Origin: an uncultured Isosphaeraceae bacterium
Lineage (GTDB): Bacteria; Planctomycetota; Planctomycetia; Isosphaerales; Isosphaeraceae
Reading direction: 5' to 3'
Assembly (NCBI GenBank): GCA_937858365.1
Contig: CALLYK010000451.1
Coordinates: forward strand, 1-49,498
DNA length: 49,498 bases
In this document: positions 26,218 to 34,449 of the stretch, in pieces
How the letters are laid out: each line of letters opens with the position of its first letter
Numbering within the stretch: position 1 is the first letter of the stretch
The notes under the pieces: model-generated
What the model was told of the DNA's origin: nothing
The model's input: only the letters and a program-made list of their open reading frames with translations
Database searches by the model: none
Made by a program: the position numbers and the translations under genes

Positions 26218-27324
26218 ATGGCAGCCTATCCTGACAACGCCTTCTGGATGCGACGGGCCCTGGCCGAAGCGGTGCGCGGCGAGGGCCATGTCGAGCCCAA
26301 CCCCATGGTTGGTGCCGTCATCGTGCGCGATGGCCGTTTGATCGCGGTGGGACATCATGCTCGCTTCGGTGGTCCTCACGCGGAGGTCGTCGCTTTGGAA
26401 ACCGCAGGCGAGGCCGCGCGCGGGGCGACGCTCCACGTCACCCTGGAGCCCTGTTGTCACACCGGGAAGACGCCGCCCTGTACGGAGACCCTGCTGAAGG
26501 CCGGGATCGCGCGTGTGGTCGCGGCAGTGGAAGACCCATACCCCAAAGTGGCCGGCGGCGGGTTCGCTCAACTCGAACAAGCGGGAGTCTCTTGTCTGAG
26601 AGGTGTCCTTGAAGTTGAGGCGAGGCGCCTTATGGCCCCTTACCTCAAGCGAGTCGCCACGGGTCTCCCCTTCGTGATCGCCAAGTGGGCCATGACGCTC
26701 GACGGCAAGACGGCCTGCGCAACGGGCGACTCCCGCTGGATCTCGGGACCGCGGTCGCGAGCAATCGTCCATGAGGTCCGAGGGAAGATGGACGCGATCA
26801 TCGTCGGCATCGGCACCGCTTTGACCGACGACCCAGAACTCACCGCCCGCCCGCCCGGCCCGCGAAGGGCCCTTCGGGTCGTCCTGGACAGCTCGGCCCG
26901 ATTGCCCGAGACCAGTCGGCTGGCGACTTCGGCTCGAGACGTGCCAGTGCTCGTGGCCGTGAACGCACAGGCCCCGGCCGATCGAAAGGACCGCCTGGAA
27001 AGACTGGGCTGCGAGGTCCTGGTCGTGAACGAACGAGGGTCTATCGACATCTTGGCTCTTCTTCATGAGTTGGGCCGACGGGGCGCGACCAATGTCTTGG
27101 TGGAGGGAGGGGGCCGCGTACTGGGGGCCTTTCTCGACGCCCAACAGGTCGATGCCGTTGATGTGTATATCGCGCCCAAGGTCGAAGGGGGACCAGCCAC
27201 GTTTTCCCCCTTCCAAGGGCGAGGAGCGGCCCGGATGGCCGACTCTCTTCGCCTCGGTCATGTCGAATGGCAAGACCTTGACGGCGACCTTCGCCTGACC
27301 GCTCGGACCGACCTAACGGGTTGA
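26218..27324 (+). CDS. ribD: bifunctional riboflavin biosynthesis deaminase/reductase RibD
   Basis: 368 residues from the ATG at 26218 (GGAGGG 10 bp upstream); a GTG at 26197 is possible but less likely. N-terminal deaminase: VEPNPMVGAVIV, HAEVVAL (H54, E56), and LEPCCHTGKTPPCTE with zinc cysteines C79 and C88. C-terminal reductase: AKWAMTLDGKTACATGDSRWISG, VGIGTALTDDPELTARP and NVLVEGGGRVLGAFL for NADPH. The two domains act in sequence on the pyrimidine intermediates made from GTP in the riboflavin pathway. Length is normal. Likely the last gene of the unit, since an intrinsic terminator follows. Confidence 0.95.
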   Translation: MAAYPDNAFWMRRALAEAVRGEGHVEPNPMVGAVIVRDGRLIAVGHHARFGGPHAEVVALETAGEAARGATLHVTLEPCCHTGKTPPCTETLLKAGIARVVAAVEDPYPKVAGGGFAQLEQAGVSCLRGVLEVEARRLMAPYLKRVATGLPFVIAKWAMTLDGKTACATGDSRWISGPRSRAIVHEVRGKMDAIIVGIGTALTDDPELTARPPGPRRALRVVLDSSARLPETSRLATSARDVPVLVAVNAQAPADRKDRLERLGCEVLVVNERGSIDILALLHELGRRGATNVLVEGGGRVLGAFLDAQQVDAVDVYIAPKVEGGPATFSPFQGRGAARMADSLRLGHVEWQDLDGDLRLTARTDLTG

Positions 27325-27359
27325 ACGGCCCCCCGCCCCGAGGTCGGCCTATGGTCGTT

Positions 27360-27382
27360 CTCGTCGGGACCCGACGAGTTTG
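27360..27382 (+). terminator. intrinsic terminator after ribD
   Basis: CTCGTCGG, loop GAC, CCGACGAG followed by TTTGT. It ends the ribD unit and separates it from the thioredoxin-like gene. Confidence 0.65.
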
Positions 27383-27456
27383 TAACTCCCGGTGACTTTG
27401 GGACTTGCATTGAGTTCTCAGGTTCGTTCCCCCGGTTTTGGCCCGGCCGTTTGGGT

Positions 27457-27470
27457 TGGTTCGCGAACCA
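27457..27470 (+). promoter_or_regulatory. perfect 14-bp palindrome upstream of the selenoprotein gene
   Basis: TGGTTCGCGAACCA, an exact palindrome in a locally AT-richer gap (TGCCATAAAACATGTGAAAATAAG follows). It is ~200 bp before the ATG at 27668 and could be an operator; the regulator is unknown. Confidence 0.45.
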
Positions 27471-27667
27471 TGCCATAAAACATGTGAAAATAAGGACTTG
27501 TGGCGAAAAAGGCCGACTTTTCACGGCCCGGGTCAGGACGGGCGAAGATCATGGGCCGCGATGCCCTTGCGACAACGAGTCCGTTCGTTGATAAAGGGAA
27601 GCTGGGACCCGCCGGATCGTTAGGTCAGGCCGCGGCCCTTGTCGAGTAAGCCGATCGGAGGACCTTC

Positions 27668-28801
27668 ATGCTCAGGGACCTATTGGGCCTCACGCTGGTC
27701 GCCGCGCTCTGCGTCGCGCCCATCGTGCGGGCCCAGGACCAAGACAAACCCAAGCCGGACAATGCCGGCCAATTGACTCCCGTCGAGAAACTCAGGGACC
27801 TTCTCAAGGAGTATCAGAAGGCCCAGGAGGAGTTCAGCGAAGTCTACTCCAAGGCGAAGACCGACGAAGAACGGAACAAGGTCTTCACGGAGAAGTACCC
27901 AAACCCGGAGAAATTCGCCGATCGCTTCCTGAAATTGGCGGCGGACCACCCGAAGGACACCGCCGCGATCGACGCCCTGGTGTGGACCGCCACGAACGCG
28001 ATGTATGGACCCAGCGGCCGGAAGGCCCTGGAAGTCCTGGCTCGCGACCATATCGCCAGCCCCAAGATGGCCGAGATTTGTGCCAGGCTTGTGTACATGC
28101 CGGGCGACCAGGCCCCGAAACTGCTGCGCAAGCTCATCGCCGAGAACCAGCACACCGAAGTGAAGGCCCAGGCCACGATGGCCCTGGCCCAAAACATGTT
28201 GAGAAGCGGCCAGGCGGATGAGGCGCAAGTGAAAGAGGCCGAGGCCCTTCTTGAAGAAGTCGTAGCGAAGTTCGCCGACGTCAAGTCCTTCCAAGGCACC
28301 TTGGGCGAGGCCGCGAAGAGCGAGTTGTTCGAGCTCCGCAACCTCGCCGTTGGCAAGGTCGCGCCCGAGATTCAAGGGGATGACATCGACGGCAAGCCGA
28401 TGAAGCTCTCGGAGTTCCGAGGCAAGGTGGTGGTCCTCGACTTCTGGGGCCATTGGTGAGGCCCTTGCAGGGCCATGTACCCGCACGAGCGGTCGCTCGT
28501 GAAGCGTTTGGAAGGCAAGCCGTTCGTCCTCCTGGGCATCAACAGCGACAACGATCGGCAAGAGACCAAAGAGAACGTCAAGAAGGAAGAGATCACGTGG
28601 CGCTCCTGGTGGGACGGCGGATCGACACAAGGGCCGATCGCGAGCGCCTGGAACGTGAAAGGGTGGCCGAGCCTCTCCATCCTCGACCACAAGGGGACGA
28701 TCCGGCACAAGTTCCTCGGCTTCCCCGGTGAGGAGAAGTTCGACTCGGCGATCGAGGCCCTCATTGAGGAAGCGCAGAAAGCCGCCAAGGGAGGGGAATG
28801 A
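27668..28801 (+). CDS. TlpA-like thioredoxin, predicted selenoprotein (UGPC active site)
   Basis: 377 residues if the TGA at 28457-28459 is read as selenocysteine (U264). GGAGG precedes the ATG; residues 1-23 are a signal peptide ending in VRAQ. A long helical region (~30-230) follows, then a redoxin domain: VGKVAPEIQGDDIDGKPM, VVVLDFWGHW-U-GPCRAMYPHE, INSDND, and cis-Pro GWPSLSILDHKG. The in-frame TGA replaces exactly the first Cys of CxxC and the downstream frame continues the fold without break. A stem-loop with GGUC loop follows the TGA. Extracytoplasmic thiol/selenol redox role. An alternative is a sequencing error or a cysteine-to-stop mutation. A terminator follows the second half, showing that the unit is whole. 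Confidence 0.8.
28484..28501 (+). promoter_or_regulatory. candidate bacterial SECIS stem-loop
   Basis: CACGAGC (28484-28490), loop GGTC (28491-28494), GCTCGTG (28495-28501): a perfect 7-bp stem and GGUC tetraloop whose first base is 31 nt past the TGA, within the 16-37 nt range given for bacterial SECIS loops. The E. coli fdhF SECIS apex also carries GGUC. SelB would bind it. A second small hairpin, GGCCC-TTGCA-GGGCC (28460-28474), abuts the TGA. Confidence 0.6.
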
Positions 28802-28802
28802 A

Positions 28803-28827
28803 AGGCCCTTCGGGGCTTGCTTTTTTT
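28803..28827 (+). terminator. intrinsic terminator after the selenoprotein gene
   Basis: AGGCCC, UUCG tetraloop, GGGCTT, then a run of seven T (28821-28827), starting 2 bp past the stop. This is the cleanest intrinsic terminator in the window. Confidence 0.85.
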
Positions 28828-28832
28828 CTTGG

Positions 28833-29305
28833 AACGGGGACAAGCGGGCCGGGTTGACCAGGGTGGGCGCTCACTCAGGTCTCCCCGGCCCACGCCCTTT
28901 CTGCGTAGTTATCGGACCAACAAGCTGGACGCAGTGGTTGATTTCTGATGTGGAGTGCGGCGAAATGTCGCCGCTTTTTCCTCGACGCGACATGTCGACT
29001 CGTACCTCGCGCATGATCGTCCAGGCACTCCAGGGAAAGACCCGCCCCAAAGAAACTGGCCGCATGCCCCCCCACGGGCCCTTCGCGACCCGCATCTCCT
29101 TGGTGATCATCCTTGGGGCCGCCTTTTAGTCCCAGGCTTTCACCTTCGGGAAAGGGCCGGGAGTTCCTCACGGAGTGGTATTCGGGCCATCCTGATGCAA
29201 CGCGGGCAATCGACGCGATGTCGGGTCGTGATTTCCGGTCTCTTGCTGACGACGCACCCTAGCTGAAACACGCAGGGCTTCATCGCCCCCTTCGCGATAT
29301 GCAGA
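28833..29305. other. intergenic stretch between convergent genes
   Basis: About 470 bp between the selenoprotein terminator and the 3' end of the kinase gene. No reading frame with family resemblance, no tRNA-like fold and no strong repeat that I can see. Confidence 0.4.
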
Positions 29306-32152
29306 TCACTTCGGGCCGATCTTCGCTTCAATGGCCGCGCAACGCTCGCGCGCGATCTTGAGGTCCGGACTCAGCCTCACGACCTCACTCAACGCGACGA
29401 GGGCCTCGGACAATCGTTCGCGGGCCTGGTCCCGCTCATCGGTCTGGTCCGCGATGACCTCAAGGACGCTCGCGAGGAGGAGTCGGGGCTCGATTGCCTT
29501 TGCCATGTTCCTGCACATGGCCGTGAGTTGGTCTTCGGCCGTCTTCAAGTCGGCCTTCGCGCCTTCGATGTCCCCGGTCTTCAGCCGCGCCTGAGCACGT
29601 TGGAAGTACGCCTCGGCCGCCCCTTGGCGGTGCGAGGGCAAGCCGCCTTTCGCCACCAGTCCTTCCAGGCCCTCGACCGCCTCGTCCAGCAGGATGACCG
29701 CCTCTTTCGCTTGACCCATCTCGGTGAGGAGTCGGCCGCGGGCGCTTGCGACGCGCGCCCTCTGGAAGGCGACGTCGCCGATGTTCAGTCCTTTCAGGTC
29801 GTCGGCCACGCCGTCGATGAGTGAGAACGCCTCGCCGAGTTCCTTCTCGGCCTCCGTCAAGTATCCGTCGGATTCCAAGGCGGTCGCGCGAAGAACACGG
29901 GTCGCGACCAGGATGAGCTGATCGACCAGCGGGAGGTTCTGGCTGGCCTGGGTCTTCGCGCGAAGGTCGCCTCCTTCGGTCCGGGCGAGGGGCCCGAGTG
30001 TGGCCTCGGCCTCAGCCGCGAGGCTTGCCGCTTTGGCGGGCGAGACCTTTAACGCCTGCGCCGCCAGTTGTTTCAAGGCCCTCGCCGCGGTCCGCACAGG
30101 GGCCGAGTTCCCCTTGTCCGCTCTGAGGTCCGCGGTGGCAAGGCCCAGGGCGCGGGTGGCTTCGCGGTCCGCTTCCTCGAGCTTTCCGGCGAGATTGTGG
30201 GCTTCGGCTTGCTCCAAGAGCGCTTCGGCGAGAAGGTCGCGATATCGGGCCGAACGCGGGTCTCTTTCCACGAGGTCTTCACAAATCTGCACGTCTTGTT
30301 CGTAAAGAGGTTGTGCCAGGTCGTACTGACCGGAGAGGCGGTAGAGGTTAGCGAGCCGGCGCGCGACCAAGGCCGTCTTGATGAGGGACTCGTGGCCGGT
30401 CGGTTCGAACGCTCGGTAGCTCTTGAGGAAACTGACGGCCTTGGTGAGGAACCCCTCGCGTTGGTTGATCGGGACCTGATTGATCAGTTGGCGGTCTCCT
30501 AGAGTGACGAGTTGGTCCACCACGTCGAGGCCAAGCTCAGCGCTGCCGCCGGCCAGGTTGCGGGCGACGAGGGCCCGATCCCGGGCCCGCTCCGCCCGCG
30601 TCTTTTCCTGGCCGACGAAGTAATTGGCGACGAGGAGGGCGATGAATACCGTGACCACCAATGCGAGCGAGCCGCCCGTCGCCATCTTGTGGTGTCGCGC
30701 CCAGCGAAGCGCCTTGGTGGAAAACGGGTCCTCATGGACGGAAACCGGTTGGTCGCCCAGCCATCTTTCGATGTCGCGGGCGAGCGCCTGGGCCGTCGGA
30801 TAGCGGTCCTCCGGCCTCATGGCCATCGCCTTCCGGCAGATTTCCGACAGGGCCTTGGGGACAAGCGGGTTCGCTTCCCTCGCCTGCTTGTACTCGCCCC
30901 GGGCCACCAATGCCTGGACCTCCGGCCGGTTCTTGCCGCGAAAGGCCTGATGCCCCACAAGGACCGTGTAGAGGGTCACTCCCAGGCTGTAGATGTCGGT
31001 CGCCGAAGTGAGCTGATCGTGATGTCCCAGGGCCTGTTCGGGGCTCATGTACGGCGGCGAACCGAGCAACTCGCCGTCTTCGGTGCGGGTCAGCGCGGCC
31101 GTGGAACTTTGGAGCACGAGGGGGTTTTCGACATGGGTCGAGCTCGCGTGGGAATCGCCGGCTTGACCCTCGGACGCCGGTGTGTCGGAGGGCAGATCGG
31201 CGTGGCCCCGGATCTTGGCGAGCCCCCAGTCGATGATCAGGGTCTCGCCGAACTTGGCCAGGAGGACGTTGCTTGGCTTGAGGTCTCGATGGAGCACGTC
31301 GCGGCTGTGGGCGTACTGGATCGCCTCGCAGACCTGGACGAAGCTGCGCAAGAGCGGTCGGACCTCGGCGAGCCACCAGGCGGGGGTCTTCCCCTTGGCC
31401 TCGCGGTGGAACCGATCGAGGGCGTCTTGCAGCTCCTCGCCCAAGACAAAGCGCATCGCGTAATAGAGGGTGCCGTCGGGATAGGCCCCTCGGCCGTAAA
31501 CGGGCACGATGTTGGGGTGTTCAAGGTTGGCGCAGATCTCGGACTCGCGGATGAAGCGGTCGCGAGCGCGCGTTCCGCCTGCCTTCGCGGGCTGGATTTC
31601 CTTGAGGGCCACTTCGCGGCCCAATTCGTGGTCAAAGGCGAGATAGACCTCTCCCAGTCCGCCGCGTTTCAACAGGGAGCGCTTCTCGAAGCGACAACGC
31701 GACTCGGTGGAAGGCCCCGCATTTTGGTTCGCGGTGCTTGGACCGTTTCGCTCGGTCGTTCCCGGCCCCCAGGCAGTGGTTGCCGCCATGTCTTTCGCGC
31801 TGGTGTCATCGTCACGCTGGGACAAGCGCGTCAGGTCGGCCTGGAGTTCGGGGTCGACGACGGTCCGCAGGACCTCCTGGATCGATTCGACGACCTCGTA
31901 ATTCAGTGTGGCGCCGATGCGGGCCCGGTCGTCCCGGTTCTGACCCATCAAACGATCGACGGCCTCGACGATGGACGGAAGCTTGTCGGGTTGAAGGGCC
32001 CCCTGTTCGATCAGGATGGCGCTCAAGGGCCGGGGCCGATCACCCGACCAGACGACCAGGGACTTCAGGAGTTCATCTCGTGAGACATGGCCCATTTGCA
32101 AGGCGAGGACCCCCGTGAGGAGGTTCCGATCGTGTTCCCAGGAATCGGTCAT
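29306..32152 (-). CDS. membrane Ser/Thr protein kinase with TPR-like C-terminus
   Basis: 948 residues from the ATG at 32152, with GGAGGTG upstream. Residues 1-~110: a helical domain (LLTGVLALQMGHVSRDELLKSL...) found at the start of many planctomycete kinases. Kinase domain ~155-465: GGLGEVY (164-170), VALK with K184, HRDLKPSN (D290), DWG in place of DFG (D308), and GSPPYMSPEQ. The activation segment is long, about 50 residues between DWG and GSPP. One membrane helix at ~492-513, then ~430 exported, helix-rich residues with TPR-like repeats. It lies 103 bp after the ECF sigma gene and is probably co-transcribed. Likely couples an outside signal to phosphorylation in the cytoplasm. Confidence 0.93.
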   Translation of the reverse strand: MTDSWEHDRNLLTGVLALQMGHVSRDELLKSLVVWSGDRPRPLSAILIEQGALQPDKLPSIVEAVDRLMGQNRDDRARIGATLNYEVVESIQEVLRTVVDPELQADLTRLSQRDDDTSAKDMAATTAWGPGTTERNGPSTANQNAGPSTESRCRFEKRSLLKRGGLGEVYLAFDHELGREVALKEIQPAKAGGTRARDRFIRESEICANLEHPNIVPVYGRGAYPDGTLYYAMRFVLGEELQDALDRFHREAKGKTPAWWLAEVRPLLRSFVQVCEAIQYAHSRDVLHRDLKPSNVLLAKFGETLIIDWGLAKIRGHADLPSDTPASEGQAGDSHASSTHVENPLVLQSSTAALTRTEDGELLGSPPYMSPEQALGHHDQLTSATDIYSLGVTLYTVLVGHQAFRGKNRPEVQALVARGEYKQAREANPLVPKALSEICRKAMAMRPEDRYPTAQALARDIERWLGDQPVSVHEDPFSTKALRWARHHKMATGGSLALVVTVFIALLVANYFVGQEKTRAERARDRALVARNLAGGSAELGLDVVDQLVTLGDRQLINQVPINQREGFLTKAVSFLKSYRAFEPTGHESLIKTALVARRLANLYRLSGQYDLAQPLYEQDVQICEDLVERDPRSARYRDLLAEALLEQAEAHNLAGKLEEADREATRALGLATADLRADKGNSAPVRTAARALKQLAAQALKVSPAKAASLAAEAEATLGPLARTEGGDLRAKTQASQNLPLVDQLILVATRVLRATALESDGYLTEAEKELGEAFSLIDGVADDLKGLNIGDVAFQRARVASARGRLLTEMGQAKEAVILLDEAVEGLEGLVAKGGLPSHRQGAAEAYFQRAQARLKTGDIEGAKADLKTAEDQLTAMCRNMAKAIEPRLLLASVLEVIADQTDERDQARERLSEALVALSEVVRLSPDLKIARERCAAIEAKIGPK

Positions 32153-32255
32153 CGGCACACCTCCACCTACATTTTCGACGGCCGAACCTCGGCGGCACAC
32201 TGTCGTTCGATAGGTCGTTCCCGAACGACGCGGGTCTTGTGCCCCCCGGCCCTTC

Positions 32256-32906
32256 TCAGGACCTTCGGTCGGGGCCGGGATCGCGCTTGCGGTCCACGAG
32301 CGCGGCGAACTTCTTCTTGACGCGGTGGCAGCGGACGCGGGCTTGTTCGTCCGTGATCTGGAAGAGGTTGGCGACCTCGTCGTACGGCCAACCTTCAATC
32401 GTATGCAGATAGAAGACAAGATAACTTGTGACGGGGACCTCTTGGTCCAGGGCGACTAGGGCCTCCCAGACGAGGGCGACATACTCGCTCGGGTCGGGGC
32501 CGGAATCGGCCGGCGCGGCCTGTTCGGGCGGTCCTCCTTGTTCGTTGCCGGCCCCGTCCTGGAATTGCGACTCCGGTCGGCGCTGACGGCGACGCACGAT
32601 GTCGGCCGCCTTGTTCCGCGAGACCGTGAGGATCCAAGGGGCGATCTGATTGGGGTCGGGGCTGGGACGGTCGGCCGCCTCTCGGAAGCGTCGGACGATC
32701 TCCATCATCACGTCTTGGACGCAATCGTCACGGTCGCTCTCGTTGAGCCGACGGACCCCGGGGCTCCGACGAATGATGGCGAAGCAATGCTCGTAAAACT
32801 GGTCCCAAGCGGAGACGACGCGCGGGTCGCTGGCCCCCGCGCGGATTTGGCCGTGGCCGAGGGTGCTGTCTTCCGGGTCGAATTGTGTGAAGCCGTCGCA
32901 CGCCAT
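32256..32906 (-). CDS. ECF sigma factor linked to the kinase
   Basis: 216 residues from the ATG at 32906. Region 2: WDQFYEHCFAIIRRSPG, then SDRDDCVQDVMMEIVRRF and IAPWILTVSRNKAADIVRRRQRR. Region 4: YLVFYLHTIEGWPYDEVANLFQITDEQARVRCHRVKKKF. A ~45-residue Gly/Pro/Gln-rich linker joins them. Sigma genes of this type next to Ser/Thr kinase genes are described in planctomycetes as ECF-STK groups, where the kinase is thought to control the sigma factor. Target promoters are unknown. The gap upstream has inverted repeats that could serve autoregulation. Confidence 0.92.
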   Translation of the reverse strand: MACDGFTQFDPEDSTLGHGQIRAGASDPRVVSAWDQFYEHCFAIIRRSPGVRRLNESDRDDCVQDVMMEIVRRFREAADRPSPDPNQIAPWILTVSRNKAADIVRRRQRRPESQFQDGAGNEQGGPPEQAAPADSGPDPSEYVALVWEALVALDQEVPVTSYLVFYLHTIEGWPYDEVANLFQITDEQARVRCHRVKKKFAALVDRKRDPGPDRRS

Positions 32907-33007
32907 GACGTGGCGCCCCCGCCCTGGTGCCCAACGCGCGGGCGGCCTTCCCGGTCCCCGCGAACACACAATCCACGATAATGCGCATTCATGCTCCAGG
33001 CAAGCGT

Positions 33008-33027
33008 ATCTCAAACCAAGTTGAGAT
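33008..33027. promoter_or_regulatory. inverted repeat upstream of the ECF sigma gene
   Basis: ATCTCAA, 6 bp, TTGAGAT: exact 7-bp arms about 100 bp before the sigma start, in an AT-richer gap. A possible operator for the sigma-kinase unit; no regulator known. Confidence 0.35.
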
Positions 33028-33234
33028 GATGGGCGGGAATCGCGGGCCAATCGTCACAACGCCCCAAGGCGCGGTGACACTGCCGGCTTGCCACCAGTGC
33101 ATATCACTTTACATGTCACATTAAAAACTCACGAAAGTTTTTCGATAGACCACATTGTATATCAAAATGCTTGGTTTATTGTCACGTGGGCACTTGTGGC
33201 AAGTCCCGGGTGCCACAAGTCCCCAAGGGTCCGG
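33028..33234. other. AT-rich intergenic region with sucB-side hairpin
   Basis: The lowest-GC stretch of the window (33110-33190, with TTAAAAACT and TTGTATATCAAAATG). It holds ACTTGTGGCA, 9-nt loop, TGCCACAAGT (33192-33220), a perfect 10-bp stem 15 bp past the sucB stop on the reverse strand; it is terminator-like but lacks a T-run. No gene is seen. Confidence 0.5.
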
Positions 33235-34449
33235 TCAGACTTCAAGCATGAGGCGATCCGGGTCCTCGATGCAGTCTTTGATCCGGACGAGGAAGCTGAC
33301 CGCCTCGCGACCATCGATCAGGCGGTGGTCGTAACTGAGGGCCAGATACATCATCGGGCGGATGACCACTTGGTCGTCCACGGCCACGGGCCGCTTCTGG
33401 ATCGCGTGCATCCCCAGGATCGCGCTTTGGGGCGGATTGAGGATGGGCGTTGAAAGCAGCGAGCCGAAGATGCCGCCGTTGGTGATCGTGAAGGTCCCGC
33501 CGCGCAGGTCGTTCACGGCGATCGTGTTTTCGCGGGCCCGACGGCCGTACTCGGCGATCGTCTTCTCGATCTCGGCGAAAGAGAGGCGGTCGGCGTCGCG
33601 AACGACGGGCACCATCAGGCCGCGTTCGGTGCTCACGGCCACGCCGATGTCGAAGAAGTGCTGGTGGACGATGTCGGTCCCGTCGATCCGCGCGTTGACG
33701 ATGGGGAAGCTGGTCAGGGCCTCGACGGCCGCTTTCACGAAGAAAGACATGAACCCCAAGGGGACCCCGTGCTTCTTCTGGAACGATTCCTTGAAACGCG
33801 CCCGCAATTCGATGACTCGGGAGAGGTCGGCCTCATTGAACGTCGTGAGGATCGCGGCGGTTTGTTGGGCCTCGACGAGGCGTTGGGCGATCCGTTGACG
33901 GATGCCGCTCATGCTCTGCCTGGTCTCGCGACTGCCGGTGAGTTGCGGGACCGTGACGGGGAGGGCCGTCTGATGGATGACGCTGGGGAAGGACGTGGGG
34001 GCGAACGCGGGCACGCTCGATTCGGCGGCCTTCTTCAGGGCGTCTTCCTTGGTGACGAGGCCGCCGCGTCCGGTTGGCTTGATCTGGGACGGGTCCAGTC
34101 CTTCCTCGGCCACGACGCGGCGGGCCGCCGGGGAAAGGGGCGGTGTGACCGTTGGGGCCTTCTCGACGTTAAGGGGCCGGGCGGGCCGATCATTCCCGGC
34201 CGTTGTCGTCGCGCTCGGGTCGATCGCGCCGATCGTGGCGCCGATGTTCACGGTGGTCCCTTCCGACACGAGGACCTTCAGGACGCCCGTCAGGGGACTG
34301 GGCACGACGTTGCTCGCCTTGTCGGTCTCGAGTTCGAAGAGGGGTTCGCCGGTCTTCACGGCGGACCCGTCGGCCTTGAGCCAACGGGCCAGGATGCCCT
34401 CGGTGATCGACTCGCCGACCCCTGGGACCTTGATCTCGACGGCCGCCAT
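33235..34449 (-). CDS. sucB: 2-oxoglutarate dehydrogenase E2 (dihydrolipoamide succinyltransferase)
   Basis: 404 residues from the ATG at 34449 with AAGGAGG upstream; this ATG overlaps the sucA stop by one base (TGATG). Lipoyl domain with [11 protein letters not shown] and ETDKAS (lipoylated K44), a flexible Pro/Ala/Thr linker, a small E1/E3-binding domain ([26 protein letters not shown]), then the catalytic core ending [13 protein letters not shown] (His and Asp of HxxxDG). It transfers the succinyl group to CoA in the TCA cycle, in the cytoplasm. Translationally coupled to sucA. The E3 gene is about 10 kb away. Confidence 0.96.
   Translation of the reverse strand: MAAVEIKVPGVGESITEGILARWLKADGSAVKTGEPLFELETDKASNVVPSPLTGVLKVLVSEGTTVNIGATIGAIDPSATTTAGNDRPARPLNVEKAPTVTPPLSPAARRVVAEEGLDPSQIKPTGRGGLVTKEDALKKAAESSVPAFAPTSFPSVIHQTALPVTVPQLTGSRETRQSMSGIRQRIAQRLVEAQQTAAILTTFNEADLSRVIELRARFKESFQKKHGVPLGFMSFFVKAAVEALTSFPIVNARIDGTDIVHQHFFDIGVAVSTERGLMVPVVRDADRLSFAEIEKTIAEYGRRARENTIAVNDLRGGTFTITNGGIFGSLLSTPILNPPQSAILGMHAIQKRPVAVDDQVVIRPMMYLALSYDHRLIDGREAVSFLVRIKDCIEDPDRLMLEV

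Noticed and set aside
28460-28474. GGCCC-TTGCA-GGGCC hairpin directly after the TGA as the SECIS element
   Set aside because: Its loop begins only 5 nt after the UGA, too close for SelB-type placement, and the loop lacks a G in its first two bases. The hairpin at 28484-28501 fits better.
28475-28801. Separate 108-residue thioredoxin-like gene starting at the ATG after the TGA
   Set aside because: It would lack the first half of the fold and has no ribosome site (the upstream bases form a hairpin). It continues the upstream frame exactly, so it is the second part of one gene.
30512-32083. 523-codon frame opposite the kinase gene
   Set aside because: Shadow of a well-supported kinase; no motifs.
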